Positions 18,644-26,945 of a stretch of DNA of 64,000 nucleotides are shown piece by piece. Both the position numbers and the translations under genes were made by a program. This DNA is from Streptomyces sp. NBC_01298. Lineage in GTDB: Bacteria > Actinomycetota > Actinomycetes > Streptomycetales > Streptomycetaceae. The stretch lies in the NCBI RefSeq assembly GCF_035978755.1, contig NZ_CP108414.1, positions 496,001-560,000 on the forward strand, read 5' to 3'. The notes under the pieces were generated by a model, which saw only the letters and a program-made list of their open reading frames with translations, made no database searches and had not been told where the DNA came from. The stretch's first letter is position 1. Every line of letters starts with the position of its first letter.

Positions 18644-19770
18644 CGGGCGGCCTCTCTGTTCAGCCAGGGCAGCTCTTCGGCGGTGTACCGGTAGGCGCGG
18701 AAGACCGCGTTGAGTTCGGACGGGAACAGGCCGCGGACCTCGGACTCCTGATAGGCGCCGAAGTGGGGGACGACGTACTCCCAGCAGAGGTAGCCCTCGG
18801 GGGTCACCTCGAAGAGGCGGCCGGACGGGGAGTCGGTGACCAGGGTGTTGCCTCCGGCGAGGCGCTGGGCGCTGCCCATGAACGGGGCGAAGAAGGCCTC
18901 GCGGGCGGGGTCGTGGTACTCCCAGACGACCTTGCCCGAGGAGCGCTCGACCTCGATGACGCGGGAGTAGGGGACGTCCGATCCGGGCCGGAAGACGCCG
19001 TTGTCGAACACCAGCACCCGGCCGTCGGCGAGTTCGGTGGGGGCGTGCTGCTGCGAGACGACTCCGGGCTCGGTGCGCCAGAGGATCTCGCCGGTCTCCC
19101 GGCTGATGACGACCACGGCGGAGACGCTGCGCAGGCTGGCGAGGACGTTCCCGTCGGCGAGCGGTACGACGCTGTTGATCAGCGGCCAGTGTTCGCGCGC
19201 GTAGTCGGGGTGCAGGGCGTATTCGGCCCGGTCGAGGTGTTCGGCCGCACTCCACGACCAGCGTACGGAGCCGTCGGCGTCGACCTCGGTGATGGTGTCG
19301 GCCCATACCGTGCCGTCGGCCGCCTCCGAGCCGGGCACTCCGCCGAGCACGCCCGCCGCGTCCGCGCCCCGCAGGGGTTCGAGCGCGGTGTAGAGGACGC
19401 GGCCGCCGCCGAGGTGGTGGGCGTCGTGGTGCTGGAGCGGATCGCGGTGTTCGCGCAGGACGGTGCCGTCCGGGGCGGCTTCGAGCATCACGCCGCCGCG
19501 GTACTTGTGCCACATCGGGAAGAGGGCCTCCTCGCCGGGGAGCACGCCGCTGTAGGCCAGGTTCCCGTTGTCGAGGATCCGGGCGTGCCGGCCGGGGCGG
19601 TAGGGCAGGTGCCACTCGTGGACCACCTCGCCGTGGATGTCGATCAGGTAGACCTCGCCGGTGCCGGTGAGCGGGGCGTAGAGGGTGTACCCGCCTTCCG
19701 AGGCGGCGGGGTCGAGGGCGATGAGACCGGTGCCGCGGCGGCGGCGGAAGTTCTGGTCGACCGGGGGCAT
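18640..19770 (-). CDS. Arylsulfotransferase (ASST)-family protein
   Basis: The 376-residue protein has the beta-propeller pattern of ASST-family proteins: LIDIHGEVVHEWHLPY, ILDNGNLAYSGVLPGEE, QHHDAHHLGGGRVLYTA and GGNTLVTDSPSGRLFEVTPEG. Characterised members transfer sulfate from one phenolic sulfate ester to another phenol, with catalytic histidines, and usually act outside the cytoplasm. No signal peptide is visible here, so location and activity are open. ATG 19770 has AGGAGG seven bases upstream. It is translationally coupled to the NCS2 permease and divergent from the XRE-cupin regulator, which probably controls both. Confidence 0.82.
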   Translation of the reverse strand: MPPVDQNFRRRRGTGLIALDPAASEGGYTLYAPLTGTGEVYLIDIHGEVVHEWHLPYRPGRHARILDNGNLAYSGVLPGEEALFPMWHKYRGGVMLEAAPDGTVLREHRDPLQHHDAHHLGGGRVLYTALEPLRGADAAGVLGGVPGSEAADGTVWADTITEVDADGSVRWSWSAAEHLDRAEYALHPDYAREHWPLINSVVPLADGNVLASLRSVSAVVVISRETGEILWRTEPGVVSQQHAPTELADGRVLVFDNGVFRPGSDVPYSRVIEVERSSGKVVWEYHDPAREAFFAPFMGSAQRLAGGNTLVTDSPSGRLFEVTPEGYLCWEYVVPHFGAYQESEVRGLFPSELNAVFRAYRYTAEELPWLNREAAR

Positions 19771-19925
19771 GCGGGTGTCCTCCTGCAGAGCGTGAAACTT
19801 TGTTTGATGCGAGCAATCTCCTTTGAAGCTAGCGGCGCATTGTTGCGGCACTGTGAAGGGAGTGCGAAGCCCGCGGCGAGGTGCGGGAAGATGATCGTCA
19901 GAGGCGGCGGCGAACGGGGAACGGG
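19771..19925. promoter_or_regulatory. Divergent promoter region, ASST operon / XRE-cupin gene
   Basis: This region is richer in A and T than its neighbours (gaaactttgtttgatgcgag). It holds the opposing elements gagcaat (about 19812) and gcattgttgc (about 19835), a possible imperfect operator. Placement between regulator and operon makes it the likely control region for both. Confidence 0.55.
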
Positions 19926-20600
19926 GTGGGCGGCCAGGTGGAAGACGAGACCTCGGAGCGGCGGATCGGTGCGGGCATCCGCAGACGGCGCAGGGCTCTG
20001 GACCTCACCCTCGCCGAGGTGGCCGCGCGCAGCGGGCTGTCCTCGCCCTTCCTCAGCCAGATCGAGAACGACCGGGCCCGCCCCAGCATGCGTTCGCTCC
20101 AGCGGGTGGCCGACGCCCTGGACACCACGGCCGTGCAGCTGCTGGCCGCCGGGGAGACCCCGCGCCGGGTGGACATCGTGCGGGCCGGCGCCGATCCCGG
20201 GCTCGAATCCGGGGTCGGTTCCGGGCAAGGATCCGGGGTCGGTTCCGGGCAAGGATCCGGGGTCGGTTCCGGGCAAGGTTCCGGGGTCGGTTCCGGGACG
20301 GATGCGACGGCCCGGGTCCGTCCGCTCGTACGCGGCCAGCACCAGATGCACGCCCTGGAGTTCACCGGGGACCACGACGCCGAGCGCGCGTTCCGGCACC
20401 GCAACGACGAGCTGATGTACGTGGCCGACGGCGCCGCCGAGGTCGAGGCCGACGGGCGGATCCACCGCCTGGGCCGTGGCGACACGCTGTACCTCACCGG
20501 CGGGGTGGAGCACCGCTGGCGGGCGGTGGAGGCGGGCACGCGGGTGCTGCTCGTCGCCGTCGCCGATCACGTCGAGGCCGTCGTGGACCCCCTCGGCTGA
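19926..20600 (+). CDS. XRE-family regulator with C-terminal cupin
   Basis: The N-terminal third is a Cro/C1 helix-turn-helix (LTLAEVAARSGLSSPFLSQI). The C-terminal part is a cupin sensor domain (FRHRNDELMYVADGAAEVEA ... YLTGGVEHRWRA) that would bind a small effector. Between them, about residues 95-125 are a Gly-Ser-rich linker encoded by a 24-base minisatellite (GVGSGQGS units). GTG 19926 is chosen for GGGGA upstream; GTG 19938 is an alternative. It is divergent from the ASST-permease operon and is probably its regulator. The stop codon lies in a 16-base direct repeat (20594-20609 and 20619-20634). Confidence 0.88.
   Translation: MGGQVEDETSERRIGAGIRRRRRALDLTLAEVAARSGLSSPFLSQIENDRARPSMRSLQRVADALDTTAVQLLAAGETPRRVDIVRAGADPGLESGVGSGQGSGVGSGQGSGVGSGQGSGVGSGTDATARVRPLVRGQHQMHALEFTGDHDAERAFRHRNDELMYVADGAAEVEADGRIHRLGRGDTLYLTGGVEHRWRAVEAGTRVLLVAVADHVEAVVDPLG
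20208..20297 (+). repeat. 24-bp minisatellite in regulator linker
   Basis: Nearly four copies of a 24-base unit, differing by single bases, encode Gly-Val-Gly-Ser-Gly-Gln-Gly-Ser between the DNA-binding and cupin domains. Copy-number change would lengthen or shorten the linker without breaking the frame. Confidence 0.88.
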
Positions 20601-20660
20601 GGCGGGACCAAAAGCCCCCGGCTGAGGCGGGACCGGGCCCCTTCGGCTCCCGGGGGGGGG

Positions 20661-21839
20661 TCAGTCCCCCGTGCCGGCCTTGCGCAGGGACCGGTGCACG
20701 GACCAGGCGACGGAGACCAGGGGCACCGCCACCACGGCCCCCACGATCCCGGCGGCGATGGCTCCCGCGACCACCGACAGGGCCACCACCAGCGGGTGCA
20801 GGCGCACCGCCCAGCTCATCACCAGGGGATGCAGGAGGTGCCCTTCGATCTGGCCGATGACCACGATGAGCGCGACCACCAGGGCCGCCACGAGCGGCCC
20901 CTTGGTGGCGAGGGCGACGACGGCGGCCACGCCGAGGGCCACCGGGGAGCCGATGAGCGGGACGAAGGCGGCGACGAACTCCAGCAGGGCGAGCGGGACG
21001 GCCAGCGGGACGCCCAGGAGGTAGAGCGCGATGCCCACGAGGACGGCGTTGGTCGCGGCCACGAGCACGATGCCGTGGGTGTATCCGGTGAAGGTCCGCC
21101 ACGCGGCGCGTCCGGCGACGGCCACCCGGTCCCGTACGCCCAGCGGCAGTTGTCCGCAGAACCAGCTCCAGTGCCGGTCGCCCGAGTGGATGAAGAAGAC
21201 GGAGCAGAACAGCGCCAGGGCCACCACGGTGAACACCGCCACGACCCGTCCCGCACCGCTCAGCGCCGTGCTCAGCAGGGTGGAGCGGTGGCTGGAGAGG
21301 TAGTCGCCGATCTTCGACTGGACATCGCTCAGGGCGTGCGCGTCGAGCCGCAGCGGCGGACCCTGGAGCCAGGTCTGGATGCGGTCCAGCCCGACCTTGA
21401 ACTCGCTCACCAGCGCCGGCCATTCCCCCGCGACGGCCTCGCCGACCAGCGCGAGGGCGCCCAGCACCAGGATCAGACTGCCGATCAGCGAGCAGGCCAC
21501 GGCGAGCCCGCGGGGCATCACCCGGGCCAGCAGCCCGGCCGGCGGGCGCAGCATGGCCGCCGCGACCAGACCGAGGAAGAGGGCCAGGGCGATCTCGTGG
21601 AACCGTCCCAGGACGGCGAAGACCGCGTACGCCGCCGCGCCGACGACCAGCAGCCGCCAGGCGTACCCGGCCGCGGTCCGCAGGGCCGGGGTGACCGGGG
21701 TCGCCGCCCGTGCGGCGGCCGGTGACCCCGTGCGCCCCGGGGTACGGGCCCGGCCGGTCCGGCCGGTCCGGCCTTCGCCGAGGGGACGGCCGCCGGGCGG
21801 GAGCCGGCGGGCGGGCCGCGTCACGAGTCGCCTGGTCAT
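20661..21839 (-). CDS. AI-2E/PerM-family membrane protein
   Basis: A 392-residue protein with eight or so hydrophobic segments and the family landmarks GYTHGIVLVAATNAVLVGI, FVAAFVPLIGSPVALGVAA and IGQIEGHLLHPLVMSW. Family members are described as AI-2 exporters or Na+/H+ antiporters; which applies here is unknown. The first 50 residues are Arg/Pro/Gly-rich and cytoplasmic. ATG 21839 is preferred over a GTG at 21884; GGAGG lies 11 bases upstream. Its stop is preceded on the plus strand by a run of at least nine G. Confidence 0.85.
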   Translation of the reverse strand: MTRRLVTRPARRLPPGGRPLGEGRTGRTGRARTPGRTGSPAAARAATPVTPALRTAAGYAWRLLVVGAAAYAVFAVLGRFHEIALALFLGLVAAAMLRPPAGLLARVMPRGLAVACSLIGSLILVLGALALVGEAVAGEWPALVSEFKVGLDRIQTWLQGPPLRLDAHALSDVQSKIGDYLSSHRSTLLSTALSGAGRVVAVFTVVALALFCSVFFIHSGDRHWSWFCGQLPLGVRDRVAVAGRAAWRTFTGYTHGIVLVAATNAVLVGIALYLLGVPLAVPLALLEFVAAFVPLIGSPVALGVAAVVALATKGPLVAALVVALIVVIGQIEGHLLHPLVMSWAVRLHPLVVALSVVAGAIAAGIVGAVVAVPLVSVAWSVHRSLRKAGTGD

Positions 21840-22114
21840 GTGCGGCCGCACCTCCGGGGTGTGTTGGTCCCCTCGGGCTATCACCCCGGTGGCGGCGGCC
21901 CGGTGCGCCGCGCAGCGCGTTCGCCCGAAGGCCTCATCCGCGCTGGGCCGAAGGAGCGGGCCCGGCCGTTGCCCCTCCTTCGGCGAGTGCGCTGGTCACA
22001 GGGGGTTTCCCGGGCCGGACCGGCGACGGGCGACGGGAAACCCGTCGACCCCGGTGCCCGCCGGGGACAGGCTCTTGGTGTCAGCACGGAGCAAGACCCG
22101 AGGGGACACCCACC

Positions 22115-22486
22115 ATGCGCAAGATGATCCGCGGCGCCGCCGCCTTCGCCACCGCCGCTGCCGCCGTCGTCGCCCTGAGCGGAGCCGCCGGGGCGTCCGG
22201 CGCGCAGCCGGCCGACACCTGGGCCGGGTGCCCGGACGGGGCGGTCTGCATCTACCCGCAGAACCAGAACCCGGCCGTCAGCCCGAGCCACGTCTTCTAC
22301 AGCTACGGGGCGCACAACCTGAGCAACCAGTTCGGCAACCACTGGGTCCTCAACAACCAGTACGGCGGGGCCACCGCACGCCTGTGCGCCGGCTCCAACG
22401 GGGCCAACTGCGGCAACCCCATCGCCCAGGGCACCGGGGTCTACGCCGACCTCGGGCCGATCAACTCGATCACCCTCAACCGCTAG
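22115..22486 (+). CDS. Small secreted protein, inhibitor I36-like
   Basis: The 123-residue protein has a typical Sec signal peptide (MRKMIRGAAAFATAAAAVVALSGA, read in two parts) with a likely cut after AGASGA. The mature part starts with a CPDGAVCIYPQ motif, as in peptidase inhibitor I36-like small secreted Streptomyces proteins, and has four cysteines that could form two disulfides. Aromatic and Asn-rich strands follow. Inhibitor activity is inferred only from the motif. GAGGGG lies nine bases upstream. A hairpin follows at 22527-22563. Confidence 0.75.
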   Translation: MRKMIRGAAAFATAAAAVVALSGAAGASGAQPADTWAGCPDGAVCIYPQNQNPAVSPSHVFYSYGAHNLSNQFGNHWVLNNQYGGATARLCAGSNGANCGNPIAQGTGVYADLGPINSITLNR

Positions 22487-22526
22487 CGGCCCACGGGCGG
22501 GTCCGCCCGTTCGACACCCGCAAGGA

Positions 22527-22563
22527 CGTTCCGGAGACCGGCCCGCGGCCGGGCTCCGGAACG
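22527..22563 (+). terminator. Hairpin terminator after small secreted protein
   Basis: The arms cgttccggag and ctccggaacg enclose a further complementary cggcccg/cgggccg core. The hairpin lies 40 bases past the stop of the I36-like gene and about 100 bases before the nSTAND gene. Confidence 0.75.
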
Positions 22564-22660
22564 CCGTCGTTTCACGCCACACCGCACGCTTGGCCGGTCG
22601 GCCGTCCGACCCCCGCGCTAGCCTGGGCACCTGCCTCTCACAGCCTGGGCGCACATTGCC

Positions 22661-25600
22661 ATGGGGGACCTCTTGGAGGATCCGGACCGCGCGAGCGGGA
22701 CAGCGGCTGCCTTCCCCGCCCAGTTGAGAAGGCTGCGCGTGCAGCGCGGCCTGTCGCTGGGCGAGCTCGCCCGCCGGACGCACTACAGCAAGGGCTACCT
22801 CAGCAAGATCGAGACCGGCGCGAAGCCGGTCACCCTCGACGTGGCCCGCAGTTGCGACCGGGCCCTCGGGGCCGAGGGCGAACTCCTGGGGCTGGTACCG
22901 GAACTCGCCCCCGACATCGACGGGTCCGGGCCGTCCCCGACAGGATCGCGAGCCGGGGCGGCCGGACCGGCCGCCCCGCCCCACCAGCGCGGTCCACAGG
23001 CGGACGGCGCGTGCCCCTACCGCGGCCTGTCGGCGTTCACCCCGCAGGACGCCCGGTGGTTCTTCGGCCGGGAGCGGGCCACGGCCGCCCTCGTCGAGCG
23101 GGTCCACGACCGGCTCGGCCAGGGCCCGTTGCTCCTCGTCGCCCGGTCGGGCGCGGGCAAGTCCTCGCTGCTCAGCGCGGGTCTGGTGCCGACACTGCGG
23201 AGCGGCGGTTTCCCGGCGGCGGGGGCCGACGGATGGCCGATCGTCCGGTTCACCCCCACCGCGCACCCGCTGCGGGAACTGCTCGACGCCACCGCCAAGG
23301 TGGTGGGGGGCGATCTCGACGTCAACCCGGGGCAGCTGAGGGCCCGCCCGGAACTGCTGCTCGAATCCGTCCACCGGCTGACGTACGGCGCCGGCACCCT
23401 CCCCGGCGCGGACGGGCGCAGGCTCCCGACCGTGCGGCCGGTGCTGCTGGTCGACCAGTTCGAAGAGCTGTTCACCCTCTGCTCCGACGAGGAGGAGCGC
23501 CTGGCCTTCGTACGGGTGCTCCTCGCCCTGGCCTCGCCGCCGGGCGTTTCCCCGGCCTCTCCCCCGGTTCCTCCCGCGGCCGCGCCGCCCGGGTCCGACC
23601 CCGCCGTCGTCGTGCTCGGCGTGCGGGCCGACTTCTCCGGGGAGTGCCTGGACCTTCCGGAGCTGGCCGCCGTGTTCAGCGACGGGCTGTTCGTCCTGCC
23701 CCCGATGTCCGTGGCGGAGCTGCGCGAAGCGATCACGCGCCCGGCGGAGCTCGCCGGGCTCGTCCTGGAGCCGGGGCTGGTCCCGCTGCTGCTGCGGGAC
23801 GCGGACGTACGGGACCCCGTACGGGAACCGGGCGCCGGGGATCCCGGTGCCGCGGACCCCGCGGCGCGCCCCGGCAGCGGTCCGGAGGCCTGGCCCGGGG
23901 AGGCTCCCTCCAGCGCCCTGCCCCTGATGTCCCACGCGCTGATGACCACCTGGCAGCGGCGCGAGGGAGCCACGCTGACCGTCGCGGGATACGAGTACGC
24001 CGGCGGCCTCCAGGGCGCCGTGGCCCGCAGCGCCGAGCAGGTGTTCGCCAAGCTGGACCCGGCCGAGCAGCGGATGGCCCGGCGGCTCCTCGTCCGGCTG
24101 GTGCACATCGCCGACGGTACGGGGCCGACCCGGCGCCGGATGGGCCGCACCGCCCTGCTGGAGGGGCAGGCCGACACCGTGCGGGCCGCGGCCGCCCTGG
24201 GGCCTGTCGCCGAACCCCCGGCTGCCCCGCGACGCCTGGCACGCCCTTCGGGCGACGACGGGAGTTTGACGAGAGTCCTCGACGCCTTCGTCCGGGCCCG
24301 GCTGATCAGCGCGGACAGCGACACCGTCGAGATCACCCACGAGGCCCTGCTGCACGCCTGGCCCCGGCTGCGCGGCTGGATCCGCGCCGACCGGGCCGGG
24401 CTGCTCGTCCACCAGCACCTGGCCCAGGCCGCCGACGAATGGGTGCGCGAGGCCCGCGACCCGTCCGTGCTCTACCGCGGCAGCCGCCTCGCCACCGCCC
24501 GCACCTGGGCCGACGAGCTGGACGGCCGCAGCCGGCTGGGCCCCCGGGAGGCGGCCTTCCTCGACGCGAGCCGGGCCGCGGAGGAGGCCCGCCACCGTCA
24601 GGAGCGGCTCCGGGTCCGCCTGCACCAGCGGATGCTGGCCACGCTCGTCGTCCTGCTCCTGCTGGCGCTGACCGCCGGCGGGGTGGCGTACCAGCAGCGT
24701 GCGGGGGCGCTCGCCCAGGAGCGGACCGCCCGTTCCCAGGCGCTGGCGGCCCGGTCGCTGTCGCTGTCCGCCGGCCAGCCCGAGGCCTCCATGCTGCTCG
24801 CCGGCGAGGCCTACCGGGCCGAAGCGACGCCCGAGGCGCGCGGCGCCCTGCTCAGTACCCAGTCCCAGCCCTTCCTGGCACGGCTCGACGGACACGGCGG
24901 GCCGGTCAACGCGGTGGCCTTCGCGCCGGACGGCCGACTGCTGGCGACGGCCGGCTCCGACGGGAAGGTCCTGCTGAGGCGGGTGGCCGACCGGAGCACC
25001 GTGGCCGCCTTCACCGCGCCCGGCCGGGTGCGCGCGGTCGCCTTCAGCCCCGACGGGCGGACCCTGGCCGCCGGTTCCACCGACGGACCGGTCCGGCTCT
25101 GGCCCCTCGGAGCGGACGGCGGAGCGGGCGGCGGCTCCGTGTCGGTGCTGCCCCCGGGCACGGCGGGCGCCCGGGCGGTGGCCTTCGCCCCCGACGGGGG
25201 CACCCTCGCCGTCGCCACCGCCGACGGGACCGTCCAGTTGCGGGACACGGCCGGGGAACACGGCGTGCGCGCCGTCCTGACCGGGCACACCGCGCGGGTC
25301 AACACCCTGGCGTACGCCCCGGACGGCCGGAGCCTCGTATCGGCCGGCGCCGACGGGACCGTACGGCTGTGGGACACGCGGCGGGCGGAGCCGGCCGGTG
25401 TTCTGGAGGGGCACGCCGGGGAGGTGCTGGGCGCGGCCTTCGCACCGGACGGCCGTACGGTCGCCACCGGCGGGGTCGACCGTACGGTGCGGCTGTGGGA
25501 CGTCGGCGGGCGGCGCGAGGCCGCGACCCTGGCCGGGCACAGCGACGACGTCAACACCGTGGCCTACACGCCGGACGGCACCACCGTCATCAGCGGCGGC

Positions 25601-26740
25601 GGCGACGGCACCACCCGGCTGTGGGACGTCCGCGGCGGCCGGCTCACGGCCACGCTGGCCGGCCACACCGACTACGTGCTCGCCGTCTCCGTGGATCCGG
25701 CGGGATCGGTGCTCGCCACCGCCGCGTTCGACCAGTCCGTCGTGCTCTGGGACCTGCGGGGTCCGGTGCTGACGGCGCGTCCGTTCACCGAGGTGTGGCA
25801 CGCCGCGTACAGCCCCGACGGGAAGCTCCTGGCGACCGCGGACGCGGACCACACCGTGCTGCTGTGGGACGTGCCCGAACGGCGGGTTCTGGCCACTTTC
25901 TCGGGGCACGCCGAGACGGTGTTCTCGGTGGCCTTCGCCCCCGACGGACGCACCCTCGCCTCCGCCGGAGCCGACGGCACCGTACGCCTCTGGGACACCG
26001 CCGCCCGCACTCCCCTCGCCACCCTCACCGGACACACCGGGACCGTGTTCTCGGTGGCCTTCGCCCCCGACGGACGCACCCTCGCCTCCGCCGGAGCCGA
26101 CGGCACCGTACGCCTCTGGGACACCGCCGCGCGCAGTCCGCTCGCCACCCTCACCGGGCACACCGACTTCGCCAACGACGTGGTCTTCAGCCCCGACGGA
26201 CGGACCCTGGCCAGCGCCGGGGACGATCTGACCGTCCGGTTGTGGGACGTGGCCGGGCGCCGCCCGCTCGCCGCGCTCAGCGGTCACGCGGGAGCGGTGC
26301 GGGCCGTCGCCTTCTCCCCCGACGGGCGGACCCTGGCGAGCAGCGGCAACGACGGCACCGTACGGCTGTGGGACGCGGAGCAGCGGCGCGTCACGGCGGT
26401 GCTGAACGGGCACACGGGATCGGCACGGGCCGTCGCCTTCTCCCCCGACGGGCGGACCCTGGCGAGCAGCGGCAACGACCGTACGGTGCGGCTGTGGGAC
26501 GTCCCCGGACACCGGCTGCTGGCCGCGCTGTCGGGTCACACCAACGCGGTGTGGGGGGTCGTCTTCTCCCCGGACGGGCGGACCCTGGCGAGCAGCAGCA
26601 ACGACGGCACCGTACGGCTGTGGGACCCGGACCCCGGCGCCCGGCTGGCGGCCGTCTGCCGGACGGTGGGCCGCCTGGGACCGCGGGAGCGGCAGGCTCC
26701 GGCGCCCGGTCCGCCCGCCGGGGCGGCGCGCCGCTGCTAG
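22661..26740 (+). CDS. HTH-nSTAND ATPase-WD40 protein
   Basis: This 1359-residue multidomain protein starts with an XRE helix-turn-helix (LSLGELARRTHYSKGYLSKI, about residues 25-75). A P-loop NTPase of the nSTAND1 type follows, with Walker A SGAGKSS near 164 and Walker B VLLVDQFEELFTL near 260. The conserved EITHEALLHAWPRLRGW segment lies near 560, then a transmembrane helix (MLATLVVLLLLALTAGGVAY) near 655-676. The C-terminal half has 14 WD40 repeats, enough for two seven-bladed propellers. Such proteins are thought to act as ATP-driven signalling or scaffold switches; the ligand is unknown. Two oddities: residues about 513-540 are encoded by a mobile-element relic, and several WD repeats are almost identical in DNA. 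The ribosome binding site before ATG 22661 is weak. Confidence 0.9.
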   Translation: MGDLLEDPDRASGTAAAFPAQLRRLRVQRGLSLGELARRTHYSKGYLSKIETGAKPVTLDVARSCDRALGAEGELLGLVPELAPDIDGSGPSPTGSRAGAAGPAAPPHQRGPQADGACPYRGLSAFTPQDARWFFGRERATAALVERVHDRLGQGPLLLVARSGAGKSSLLSAGLVPTLRSGGFPAAGADGWPIVRFTPTAHPLRELLDATAKVVGGDLDVNPGQLRARPELLLESVHRLTYGAGTLPGADGRRLPTVRPVLLVDQFEELFTLCSDEEERLAFVRVLLALASPPGVSPASPPVPPAAAPPGSDPAVVVLGVRADFSGECLDLPELAAVFSDGLFVLPPMSVAELREAITRPAELAGLVLEPGLVPLLLRDADVRDPVREPGAGDPGAADPAARPGSGPEAWPGEAPSSALPLMSHALMTTWQRREGATLTVAGYEYAGGLQGAVARSAEQVFAKLDPAEQRMARRLLVRLVHIADGTGPTRRRMGRTALLEGQADTVRAAAALGPVAEPPAAPRRLARPSGDDGSLTRVLDAFVRARLISADSDTVEITHEALLHAWPRLRGWIRADRAGLLVHQHLAQAADEWVREARDPSVLYRGSRLATARTWADELDGRSRLGPREAAFLDASRAAEEARHRQERLRVRLHQRMLATLVVLLLLALTAGGVAYQQRAGALAQERTARSQALAARSLSLSAGQPEASMLLAGEAYRAEATPEARGALLSTQSQPFLARLDGHGGPVNAVAFAPDGRLLATAGSDGKVLLRRVADRSTVAAFTAPGRVRAVAFSPDGRTLAAGSTDGPVRLWPLGADGGAGGGSVSVLPPGTAGARAVAFAPDGGTLAVATADGTVQLRDTAGEHGVRAVLTGHTARVNTLAYAPDGRSLVSAGADGTVRLWDTRRAEPAGVLEGHAGEVLGAAFAPDGRTVATGGVDRTVRLWDVGGRREAATLAGHSDDVNTVAYTPDGTTVISGGGDGTTRLWDVRGGRLTATLAGHTDYVLAVSVDPAGSVLATAAFDQSVVLWDLRGPVLTARPFTEVWHAAYSPDGKLLATADADHTVLLWDVPERRVLATFSGHAETVFSVAFAPDGRTLASAGADGTVRLWDTAARTPLATLTGHTGTVFSVAFAPDGRTLASAGADGTVRLWDTAARSPLATLTGHTDFANDVVFSPDGRTLASAGDDLTVRLWDVAGRRPLAALSGHAGAVRAVAFSPDGRTLASSGNDGTVRLWDAEQRRVTAVLNGHTGSARAVAFSPDGRTLASSGNDRTVRLWDVPGHRLLAALSGHTNAVWGVVFSPDGRTLASSSNDGTVRLWDPDPGARLAAVCRTVGRLGPRERQAPAPGPPAGAARRC
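24200..24279. mobile_element. Shortened palindromic element embedded in the nSTAND gene
   Basis: Both ends of the element at 1231-1409 recur here. Bases 24242-24272 are the exact reverse complement of 1241-1271 (31 of 31), and the left part from 24200 aligns without gaps to the other end of that element over about 47 bases with roughly ten mismatches. The middle is missing. The relic is about 80-81 bases, 27 codons with a small target duplication, and keeps the reading frame. It adds a Pro/Ala/Arg-rich peptide (GPVAEPPAAPRRLARPSGDD) just before the conserved VLDAFVRARLI segment. Confidence 0.8.
25919..26130 (+). repeat. Duplicated WD40 unit (126-bp period)
   Basis: Bases 25919-26004 are identical to 26045-26130, 126 bases (42 codons) apart, and encode neighbouring WD repeats. 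A second identical pair, 26300-26353 and 26426-26479, has the same period, with a close third copy near 26552. Synonymous sites have not diverged, so these blades duplicated recently or are being homogenised. Confidence 0.88.
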
Positions 26741-26770
26741 GCCGTCTCTTTCGGATCTTGCCGCGGCCTA
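26738..26770. repeat. Short taggcc/ggccta inverted repeat at nSTAND stop
   Basis: The stop codon TAG (26738-26740) begins a taggcc arm matched by ggccta at 26765-26770, around the sequence gtctctttcggatcttgccgc. It may be a decayed insertion-sequence end or part of a terminator. The evidence is thin. Confidence 0.35.
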
Positions 26771-26945
26771 AGCCGTCCGGGGTTTCCTCCAGGGTTTCCC
26801 GTTGCCCGTTCGGGTGGTGCCACGTCCGGTCCTCGACGGGGCGCGGCGGGGGCCGACAGGCTGGTCGCGAGTGCGGCGCCGCCGGTCAAGTGCCGGTCGG
26901 ACGGACGCGCTTCGCCACCACCGCCCCCGTGAAACGAGGTCTCCC

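Noticed and set aside
14915..18694. Open frame of 1259 codons antisense to MFS, membrane protein and permease genes
   Set aside because: Composition is Gly/Arg/Glu/Gln/His noise typical of the frame opposite high-GC genes; the minus-strand genes are well supported.
20208..20297. Regular repeats as a CRISPR array
   Set aside because: Units are 24 bases, directly adjoining without spacers, and lie in frame in a coding sequence.
20650..20660. G-run as a phase-variable switch
   Set aside because: The run of about ten G lies between two convergent stops, outside any coding frame or promoter, so slippage would have no evident effect.
24200..24279. Frameshift in the nSTAND gene at the insertion
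   Set aside because: The frame continues without stop and the conserved downstream motifs are in the same frame as the HTH and Walker motifs.
26741..26945. A ydaO-type (cyclic di-AMP) riboswitch before the NlpC/P60 gene
   Set aside because: Such switches often precede actinobacterial wall hydrolases, but I could not find their conserved core here.
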